Shown: positions 13,020-21,312 of the stretch, one piece after another
How positions within the stretch are numbered: position 1 is the first letter of the stretch
Layout: each line of letters starts with the position of its first letter
NCBI RefSeq assembly: GCF_029227915.1
Contig: NC_079887.1
Coordinates: forward strand, 19,467,650 to 19,531,649
DNA: 64,000 bases
Direction of reading: 5' to 3'
Source: Hydractinia symbiolongicarpus
Lineage: Eukaryota > Cnidaria > Hydrozoa > Anthoathecata > Hydractiniidae
Notes under the pieces: generated by a model
What the model saw: only the letters and a program-made list of their open reading frames with translations
What the model was told of the DNA's origin: nothing
Database searches by the model: none
Translations under genes and position numbers: made by a program

Positions 13020-13269
13020 TTTAAATTTTCGTGTGTCTACAACAGACTTCATCAGAAAATGACAATGATAAAAGAATCTGCTAAAAAAAGTTGTTATGAA
13101 AGTAGATATAATTACTGTAATTAAAAGATATAATTGCTGTAATAAAAAGCTAATAAAAGATGTTAAAAACAACAGCGATGGAGATAAAAGAACTGCGATG
13201 GAGATAAAAGAAAGCTAAAAGGTACGATGGAGTGTAAAAGGTAAAAGGAGAGCAGGTTTAAAATTTAAG
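13020..13269 (-). other. 3' flank of the Penelope-like element
   Basis: Just downstream of the PLE stop codon the minus strand carries GATGAAGTCTGTTGTAGACA followed by an A/T-rich tail. I associate this phrase with terminal regions of cnidarian Penelope-like elements, from memory. The intervening sequence has short imprecise repeats of GCGATGGAGATAAAAGAA. Confidence 0.4.
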
Positions 13270-14935
13270 TCACCAATCGCCAATTAAATGTTTCTGTATA
13301 CGTTTCGTACGTCGCCAATCGTGGAATCCATTCAAGCCTTGATGAATCGCGCACACCGTACCAATCCAAAACTTCTCCTTTTCGAGCAGGATTTCTTCGA
13401 TCTTTTCGTTCGAAAGTTGATCAGTATTGTCCACATAATCGATTAGAATGAAGCGAAGAAATTTCGTTGGATTTTCGGCATCGTTGCAACATTCGATGAA
13501 GTGCTTGACAATTTGACAAGATTTAACTTGGTTCTTGATGTGGCTTTTGTAATTGGCCAAACGATGTTTCCAGCTGTTTGTGGAGCCAATGCCTTGTTTT
13601 TTGCATTTAAGACAATAGCACATGTATACGACGTGTTTGGTAGTACAAGTGAGCTGTTTACGGATTTTGAAATGCTTCTTTGTAGCGTTGCAGGTAAAAG
13701 AGTCGACGTGATCAACAAAGTTGCTGCAAGAATCGCATTTCTTCTCACATGGTACGTATCCAGGATTTTCGTCGTCTTTTGTGGATCTCGTAGTATAAGG
13801 AACAGCTCGAACCATTAGTTGTTGCAGGTTTTTCAACGTTTTGTTGGCAACCATGATCGATCCACGTGGAAAAACTTCAGCAAGCGTCGGTGAGTCGTAT
13901 ATCAAGTCAACGTGTTTCTTGACGATACTTTTGATATTCGGACTGCATGGATTGTATTCCGTAGCGAATATGGTCATTTTCGATTTGCTCTTGGTAGTTT
14001 TCTTGCGAGCTTCGGATCTTGTTTTTTGTTCAATCGCATTGAAGTTTTTTTGATGGCTTTCGGATCGTGATTACGAGCAGCAAGGTAAGCTTTGTATTCT
14101 TTCGCTTTTAGGTTGAATTCGTCATCTGAAGAGCAAATCCGACGCAATCGTGTAGCAACGCCAAGCGATATGCCATCTTTTAAGCGTTTTGGATGGCACG
14201 AGTTGCCGTGGAGATACATAAGACTACTTGTTGGTTTGCAGTATACCGATGTAGAAAGTTTTTTCTCCTTTATTTCGATCCGCAAATCAAGAAAACATAT
14301 GGATTTCCCGCCGACTTCCATTGTGAACTCGATTCCAGGTGCTAAGGTGTTGATGAAATCGAGAAATGTTCGTAAACGATTCGGATCGCCACACCAAAGG
14401 GACAAACAATCGTCGCAGTATCGACCAAAGTATTTGATCTCTGGAAATTCGTTATCCATTGTTGCAAGAACAGCATCATCAACGCATTTGATGGCGATGT
14501 CAGCGTATGAACAAGAGTTGGCAGCTCCCATGGCAGTTCCATTCGTTTGCATGAGATGCTTTCCATCGAATGTAGAGTTGTTGTGCGTGAGGCAAATCTT
14601 CAGTGCTTCAACAAGGCAAGCAGTTGAAGGTGATTGTTCTGCTCTGGTTTCAAGACAGCTACGTACAGCATTTATTCCTAAAGTGTTGTCGATGCTAGGG
14701 AACATGTTTACGATATCAAATGAGACAAGTATGGTGTTGTCGGTAATCGTTTTCGAATTCAAGTTGTCAATTATTTGCAAGAGATGTTGGGTATCCTTGA
14801 TCCTTGTAGCAATCGATTCGGCCATTGGAGCACAATGTTTCTCAACAAAGATTGCAAGATTCTCAATGGCGGTGTTGCATCCTGTAGTGAGGAGACGAAC
14901 AGGTGTACCAGCCTTGATATAATATGTTTAGCAGC
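13270..14935 (-). pseudogene. Penelope-like element: reverse transcriptase plus GIY-YIG endonuclease, 5'-truncated
   Basis: The RT half (about 14935-13974) has TPVRLLTTGCNTAIENLAIF, VSFDIVNMFPSID, a TNGTAMGAANSCSYADI region and the catalytic YFGRYCDDCLSLW. The second half (13977-13270) has a Cys-rich linker (CEKKCDSCSNF) and a GIY-YIG-type segment (VVYMCYCLKCKKQGIGST...HRLANYKSHI). RT followed by GIY-YIG is diagnostic of Penelope-like elements. A one-base shift near 13975 separates the halves. The N-terminal third usual for this family is missing: homology starts abruptly near 14935, immediately next to the last exon of the small gene at 14959-15694. This copy is inactive. Confidence 0.9.
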
Positions 14936-14958
14936 TTGATTTTTTCTGTTTGTTCGTT

Positions 14959-15694
14959 CTAAATTATTTCTTCTTTATTGTTGTTCTATAAAAAGCATGA
15001 GATAACCAAAGTAGGCAGGTGGTATTATTTAAAATATATGTTTTTTTGTGCTGCTGATACTTAAGGTGAACTGATTTAAACTTACTAACTGATTTTTTAA
15101 AGAGGTTGACTCCTCTTCTCTCCTTCTAATTTCCTCATTCTATAAAAAAATCGAAACTGCCTTATTGGACATTCCTACTAAATACCGAAAGGGTAACTAA
15201 ATAATGGAAAAACGCTATGAAAGTTGCTGTCCCATATAAATAGCGAGTACACACAAAAAGACATGAAAAGTAAACCATCAGTACACTATTTGTTGTGTTT
15301 GCAAATAAAAATGTAAGTACTAAGTAAAAACTCACCAATTGATTTTTTAACGAGGTTGACTCCTCTGTAAACCTTACAAGGGTGCTTCTTACAAAACCCT
15401 ACATCAAAATGAGAAAACGAATGTATATATTTGCAACAAAGTAGTAGGTATTATTTTTAGAAGTAGTATTTTTATTTCAGATTAAGCCCACTTACCAGTT
15501 CATTTTTTAAAGAGGTTATGTCCTCTTGGGTTTTCTTTGTGTTGCCTGTTCGGCGAATTATTTTTTTGTTCTAAATAAAAAAAAAATGCAAATTAATTAA
15601 CAAAGGAAGACTTTGAAATTATGACGTTCGTGAGAGTATTTAAACTGAAATGTGATAGTGAAAGAAACTAGATACATACATAAATGCTTGCCAT
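14959..15694 (-). CDS. Small spliced gene with three or four duplicated exons (77 codons predicted)
   Basis: Five exons can be read on the minus strand, all in phase 0. Exon 1 is 15694-15680 (ATG; MASIY, donor GTATGT). Exon 2 is 15570-15496 (75 nt). Exon 3 is 15398-15336 (63 nt). Exon 4 is 15139-15086 (54 nt). Exon 5 is 14985-14959 (NNNKEEII then TAG). Introns are 109, 97, 196 and 100 nt, and all begin GT and end AG; most acceptors are T-rich. Exons 2-4 end with near-identical peptides (EDITSLKNEL, TEESTSLKNQL, EESTSLKNQL), so they arose by exon duplication. Exon 5 begins like a further copy but runs into the truncated Penelope-like element, which may have removed more exons. The predicted product is short, charged, without a signal peptide or membrane segment, and I do not recognise it. 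Consistent phase and splice sites support it; transcription is unproven. Confidence 0.5.
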
Positions 15695-15752
15695 ATTGAT
15701 GTAAAATAGAACTAAACGTAGAGCAGATTAAAATAAATAGTACTACTTCTAT

Positions 15753-16150
15753 GAAAACAGCCTGTATGAAAATCGAACATAAAAGGCGGGAGTTTTCGAT
15801 CCTATTTTTCATTGGATAGAATAAATGCAGACGTAAATGAAAACAATCTGTATCGAAATTGAACATAAAAGGCGGGAGTTTTCGATCCTATTTCTCATTG
15901 GATAGAATAAATGCAGACGTAAATGAAAACAGCCTGTATCGAAATTGAACATAAAAGGCGGGAGTTTTCGATCCTATTTCTCATTGGATAGAATAAATGC
16001 AGACGTAAATGAAAACAGCCTGTATCGAAAATGAACATAAAAGGCGGGAGTTTTCGATCCTATTTCTTATTGGATAGGGTAAATGCAGACATGTATGAAA
16101 ACAGCCTTTATGAAAATCGAACATAAAAGGCGGGAATTTTCGATCCTATT
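15753..16150. repeat. 86-bp tandem array (about 4.6 copies)
   Basis: Units start with GAAAACAG/GAAAACAAT at 15753, 15839, 15925, 16011 and 16097, an exact 86-bp spacing with few substitutions. Each unit contains ATAAAAGGCGGGAGTTTTCG and CTCATTGGATAG. On the minus strand these give a CCAAT-like box and a GC element followed by a TTTTATG stretch. The array ends about 60 bp upstream of the ATG of the small spliced gene, so it may be its promoter or an enhancer-like array. Confidence 0.9.
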
Positions 16151-16794
16151 TAAAAAATACGAACGACAATACGCACCTGCATGTCAACAAGCCCCTTCAA
16201 ATGGGGGAAAACAGTATCGAGTTTGGTAAACAAGCAAATTCTAGTACAAGAAAATACTTTCGTTCCTAATTCTTGATTTGGCATAGAAAACGCGACCGTT
16301 TATATAAACATGCCCATTTTTTCACGCCAAAAATTTTTCTTTTTTCAAGCAAATTTAAGACCCCTCCTGAAATTCGTTGTTATCAAAACAGCAACCTTAA
16401 AGAAAGCAAAAAAATCTTAGTTTTTGCTCATTCGCGAAAGTTTTTTCGCGCTAAAATGATCTTTTTATTCGATTCGCAAAAGTATTTTGTTCCAAAACAG
16501 CAAAACGCGAAAGTTTATTCCGTAATAATTTGATACGCAAAAGTTTCTGCCCTTAAAGTAGTAAGTAATATGGAAATGGACAAACTTTTCATGTCTAAAT
16601 AATATGTAGGTGCGTCACAAAAAAGCACTTCCTGTTGAAATAAAGCGGGAATTTAATTACGATTTTACGATCCATGACGTCCGAACCTCGTTGGATAATT
16701 CTAAGAGTGGCCAGCTAAACGCCTAATAAACCGTAAAAATTTGGACGAACACAAGAAGATTTCTATGCACATTACTCTTTTGTGCTTATTTGAA
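16151..16794. other. Non-coding spacer
   Basis: No convincing gene. An 86-codon open stretch at 16273-16533 on the plus strand is rich in Phe, Lys and Ser with repeated TTCGCG/CGCAAAAG phrases and looks like chance. A TATA-like TTTATATAAAC is at about 16299. Confidence 0.4.
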
Positions 16795-16931
16795 GGGGGG
16801 GGGGGGGGTTCGAATAAGCAGGGGGGGATGGGTATTCCGGGAAAAACTTCTTAAAGTGGGGGGGGGGTCATAATATAATGACCTTAAGGGGTATTACGAA
16901 ATTTTCTTTAAATTGGGGGGGGGGGGGGGGG
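16795..16931 (+). repeat. Cluster of long G-runs
   Basis: Runs of 14 G (16795-16808), 7 G (16821-16827), 10 G (16858-16867) and 17 G (16915-16931) lie within 137 bp. The arrangement could form G-quadruplexes on the plus strand. Run lengths may be affected by sequencing or assembly error. Confidence 0.9.
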
Positions 16932-17092
16932 TCATATCAATTTGTATTTTTTCATATATCTTAGGCAAGAAAATATTTAATTGGGTATTTAGCTCTGAAT
17001 GTTAAAACAGTTAAAAAATCGTTAGACCCCTAATTTAAGGCGTGTTAAGATCAATCCCCTTGTTAATTCGTGGTGTAGGTTTACATTCGGGT

Positions 17093-18945
17093 TATGATAA
17101 ATTATGTGAAGCACACACAACAGTAAGATGTCTCAGGTGTGATATATTTTTTAAATAATTAACTTTTTTGCAAAAATACATTTTATATGTTGTGCCCATC
17201 TTAGCGAATTTTTTCAAAATGTTTCCGCAAAACTTAAAAAAAGTGAATTTCAATCCAGGGTGAGTGCTTAGCACACCCATATAGGTTTAACACTATTTCA
17301 AACAAAAAATTAGCTCAACATCTGTTAAATAGAAACACGGGTAACAGCTTGTTATTAACATTGGGCTGAGTGATTTGTACAGTTATACTGTTTCGCACAT
17401 ACGTTTCGGCATAATACCCATTCCTAAAAAACTATCCTAACTTCAGTTCAAAAAAACAGACAGTTAACAAACTGTTGTTATCCTACGCAGCTAAAACAAT
17501 TTTATATACTTTGTGGAAAATTTTGTAACATTAACAAATAAAAATACAGTTTATAACCTGTTTTTACCTTCTCTAAGCAAAAAGAAACCTGCAATATTTA
17601 TTGGAAAAAGTTTCTGTTAAAGATTAAAAATTAATCGTGACATCTGATAGACGTAACATAGTTTCAAAAAAACCTTTATTGCAACTGCAGTTTAAAAAAA
17701 CACAGCGGAAACAGCCAGTTGTTACCCTGTCCAGCTAAAAATCAAACAGTATATTTATTTTGCAAACAAGTTTTTATGGCAGTAGGATAAAAAGCTCTTA
17801 TTCCAAACTGAACAAAAACGTCGCTAGAGCCGCATTGGTGTAAATATCAGGTCAAATTACAGAAACAGAAATTAGGGACATTATTTGTCCATCTTGGGAA
17901 ATTAAATAAGAAATAATGAATATAATTAAAGATTTTTAATACACGTTGATGATTGCATGAGAACCGCTTATCAGAATTTAAAACGCCTCAGCAATAAGAA
18001 ATGATGTTGAAAAAATTTCCCCAGCTATATGTTATGTTTATTGAAATAATTTTAGTTTCAGTAACTTGAGCCGCACTGGTGTATGCTCAGCAGCAGGGTT
18101 AAAAAAGTTTATTTCCCAACGTGCGTACAATATATATAGCTACAACCGCTACAAAAGATATGGCTCTCCATCCCCCATGAATGTTAGAAACTGCTCTTTG
18201 TGGTTAAGCAACATAACCAATTACACATGACATACCTTTATAAACATTAATCATGTGTAATAACGGAACATACTATATTTGCAAAATATCTGGCTAGCTA
18301 TGTTCTTTTCCTGATTTTGCTAAACTTTTTGGTTCTTAGTTTGTGGTATAAAATTGCTAGAGGCAACACATTTTGTGGATCATTGTAGCTAGCTAGCTAG
18401 AACAAGCTATATATGTGATGGGACATTCCTACAAACTAGAATCACAGTCCCAATATTTACTAGAAGAAACGGAGGTAAAAATGTAAACAAATCAAGCTGA
18501 CACCTTACCTCCATTTCTTTGCACGCAGAAAAACACAGCACTATGATTGAGTGTATTATCTCACTCACTGTGTAGTATATGTAAAGCTAGCTAGTTATAG
18601 CTAGGAAATCTGTCTAAAAGAATTTTTCTATGCTAGGTAGCTAGCTAGCTATTTTGCTGATTTTATGCCAGCAAAAATAGCTAATTTTATGCTAGCTATA
18701 TTGGGAGTTTTATCCCAGATAAGTAGTTAATTTTATGCTAGCTTTGTAGCTAGTTTTTCTTTGTTGCTTTATATAGCTAGCTAGCTATGTTTGCCTTATT
18801 CTATAACCAGCTGTAAAAGTCTTAAAAAGCTAGCCTATAGCTAGCTATATGCTATCTAAGTTCTGTTATTATACCAGCTCAGTCGGTAGTTTTATGCTAA
18901 CTAGCTTTACATGTGACTGAGAATAAGAAAGAGTTCGTTACATAT
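17093..18945 (+). repeat. Family A repeat, copy 2, right part
   Basis: Continues family A from the 13-bp duplicated junction. It matches the second half of copies 1 and 3, including GTGATTTGTACAGTTATACTG, GCCGCACTGGTGTATGCTCA and the GCTAGC-rich tail, and ends near GACTGAGAATAAGAAAGAG. No coding capacity is seen. Confidence 0.75.
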
Positions 18946-18954
18946 ACAAATACG

Positions 18955-19015
18955 TGAATGCCGTACTTCTACCAAAAAAAAGTAAAAATACGGTCACGAA
19001 TTTGTAGCCACTTCG
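18955..19015 (-). repeat. Short dispersed repeat, matched inverted at 49780-49850
   Basis: GTGAATGCCGTACTTCTACC and the following GTAAAAATACGGTCACG have a close reverse-complement match near 49785-49845, including CGAAGTGGCTACGA. It looks like an end fragment of a dispersed element whose tandem part is at 49801-49940. Confidence 0.6.
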
Positions 19016-19442
19016 TATAACATATTGTTTTTAGGCAATGAGAAAGAAAATATCACAACACAAAGTTTATGGTGGGTGTGTTGAAGTACGTAGGCTGCAT
19101 GCTGAAACAAACTTAAAACGGTTTAGTGAAATATTCGAAATTATTACATACCCGTAAGCAAAAACAGCCATTGAATAAATAATCGTATTCCACCCGTATT
19201 ATTCAATGCTTGTGACGTAACAATAGTTTTGACAAAACATTCGTAAACGCATGTTTTGATTTTATCCTTTCCGCCTCATTAATTTTTATCGTAATTAACT
19301 GTGATTGGTTGTTTCTTAGTGGTCCGTTTTCTGATTGGTCGATTTCCAAACACGTGAAATGGCGGGAACTTTTTTGTCGAGAAAATTCTTTTTACAAAAA
19401 CATCAAAACAAAGAAATCTCTTTTGGGTATATAATAAAACAT

Positions 19443-19574
19443 ATATACAATAGGTAAACATAGGTTATTGGATTTATTATATTTATTATATTATATTCAA
19501 CTCCGCTGCGCGTCGTTGAATATAAATCACCTCGGGTTAATAAATCTCAATAACCTATGTTTACTTATTGTATA
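19443..19574. repeat. Nested palindromic repeat (foldback / MITE-like)
   Basis: Outer arms 19443-19479 and 19538-19574 are near-perfect inverted copies (ATATACAATAGGTAAACATA on the left). Inside, TTATATTCAAC (19491-19501) pairs perfectly with GTTGAATATAA (19515-19525) around the loop TCCGCTGCGCGTC. The whole 132 bp can fold into one long hairpin. Confidence 0.85.
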
Positions 19575-19714
19575 TCTACTTAGTATTGAAACCTCAAATA
19601 TCGCAATTATGCAAACTACTGTAATACTGTCGTAAATGTGGATGTGAAAACAATTAAAGATTTTCCGCCAGATTGCTCAAATAAGCTTTCAGAAAAATTA
19701 CATTGTAAAGATCG

Positions 19715-20035
19715 TTATATCATCACCAAAAACTCATTAATGTCATTTTGTTTTAAACACCTAATGCTGATATTATGTCCAGTATAATATAATCTTGCAA
19801 ATGCTTCTTGCCCTCTTCGACCAGACCGTCCAAATTGCTGCATATATACATATACATTCAATGGTCTTCAATGGTACTTGGTGGACTTATATGGTAGATT
19901 TGTTTGATAATGGTGTATAAACTCCTATGCCAAGAGCAGAGGTTGCTATAATAACCCAAACGTCAGATCTTCTTTTGCAACTTCAAGAAGAATTTGGTTT
20001 TACATGGTCTTTATTTGTGGTGTGTGAAGTTGCAC
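19715..20035 (-). pseudogene. RecQ-family DNA helicase fragment
   Basis: Read on the minus strand, three short blocks in order resemble the C-terminal helicase domain of RecQ proteins. These are FNCATSHTTNKDHVKPNSS, then VWVIIATSALGIGV (motif V-like), then YHISPPSTIEDH and QQFGRSGRRGQEAFARLYYT (motif VI, Q-x2-GR-x-GR). The blocks lie in different frames with a stop between the first two, so this is a decayed copy rather than a working exon. The remainder of the gene was not found nearby. Such helicases unwind 3'-5' and are often multi-copy in cnidarian genomes. Confidence 0.65.
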
Positions 20036-20971
20036 AATTGAACAATTGCCAGATGTTGTTATGTTTTTAATGTATATACTTGTTTGTTTAATATGTTATT
20101 TTTTATTGCCTACTTTGTTGATAATGTTGATAGCTAGCTAGATCAATTTCCATGCTGGACTCATCATTTAAACAATGCTTAAAAAGCCTAGCTACACCCT
20201 GGCGGTAGCTAGCTATATGTCTATGTAATGTAAGTAGCAGCAGTATTTTAATTGTTTTTCTTTAGGTGAAGTTCTGTAGAGTCCTGTAAAGTAGTCACCC
20301 CTGAAATTCAGCTGTGCAAAAAGAATGTGTAAGTTTGGATTTGGGAAAGAGAGAGCACTCGCATTTTTCCAAACGTCCAATTGACGTTCGGTTAAACTTC
20401 AGAAAATGTACACAAAAAAATTTAATAAAATATAAACTGCAACACAGTTACGCACTTACTCACTGAGTCCACTTGGAAATTCTCATTCTTTGTGTGTAGC
20501 TAGAAGTTCGTATTTTTGTTTGCAGCTTTTATATGATAACCAAGTTTTTCTGCACAAATTCTACAGTTGCTCCTGGCGTTCTTCACGAAGTCACCCACCC
20601 ACCATGACAAACGTCCGTTTAGCTTTGCAGCAACAAAGGTTTATGAGCTCGTTCACGGAAAGTAATGTAGCTAGCATGCTCAAAAAAAAAGAGGCGGAGA
20701 GGTAGTCTAAAAGCGTATCAAAGTGTACAAGGGGAAGGGGGTCTTCGAAGGGCTTACATATCTATATACGCTTTAAAAAATTATTGTAGTTTTTTAGGTA
20801 TCTTTTCTGCAAAAAGTGCTTGGTTATTTCAACTTTAACACCTTAGGCCTGCCACAGTTACCAATTGTCCTTTTTTCAAGTAACGTGTTATAATTAATAA
20901 TCTGATCAAGTTGATTTTTCGGGGAGGGGTGATCTGTACACTCGGGAAAGGGGTAAGTCGAAAGCAAAGCA
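20036..20971. other. Left flank of the Polinton; no gene supported
   Basis: An open stretch at 20490-20705 (plus) ends in MLKKKEAER before a possible splice donor, but nothing identifies it. Part of it (GCTTTTATATGATAACCAAG region, about 20525-20572) recurs near 51510-51560, so repeat origin is likely. Confidence 0.4.
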
Positions 20972-20976
20972 TGCAA

Positions 20977-21312
20977 AGAGATAGAAAAGTGCGGATCCTA
21001 GGACAATCACGTTAAATCAGCGAGCACGTCCGTTAAATTAACGATATTTCCTGAAGCATTTCGCTAAATCGCTAAATCGCAAAAAAAATCCCCGCCAAAT
21101 TCCAACCTCAAAATCCCAACTAAGTCTCTATATCCCCAGGCGTTCCCCTATATCCCCTGAGCCCTATGTCCCCTCATACCGTGCTATACTATTCCTCTAT
21201 GTGTCTATAATGGCCTCTAGCGTATGTGGTAATACCATCTTCTAAAATTATGCGCTTATCATCATCTGCATTGAGTGCGAGTTTGTTTGTTTTTATGGTG
21301 TGAATATCATGC
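20977..21312 (+). repeat. Left terminal inverted repeat of the Polinton
   Basis: It starts AGAGATAGAAAAGTGCGG and reads inward through GGACAATCACGTTAAATCAG and several TATATCCCC phrases into the last codons of the polymerase gene, which overlaps the repeat. It matches the right end with scattered substitutions and one block of roughly 35-40 bp (about 21226-21265) that is absent from the right copy. Confidence 0.93.

Larger units (their letters stand above)
12156..17092 (-). mobile_element. ~4.9-kb composite insertion splitting family A copy 2
   Basis: Family A homology ends at 12155 and resumes at 17093, and the 13-bp TATGATAAATTAT is present on both sides, as a target-site duplication would be. 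The inserted segment contains a SINE, a Penelope-like RT/GIY-YIG gene, a small spliced gene with an upstream 86-bp tandem array, and long G-runs. The genes and the SINE all read on the minus strand. I see no terminal inverted repeats. Variable-length duplications suit a Penelope-like retroelement, but the segment could be a composite of successive insertions. Confidence 0.55.

Noticed and set aside
14092-14922. 276-codon plus-strand open frame
   Set aside because: It is antisense to the Penelope-like RT, whose catalytic motifs are clear on the minus strand.
16273-16533. 86-codon Phe/Lys-rich ORF
   Set aside because: Low-complexity translation of AT-rich repeats with no motif.
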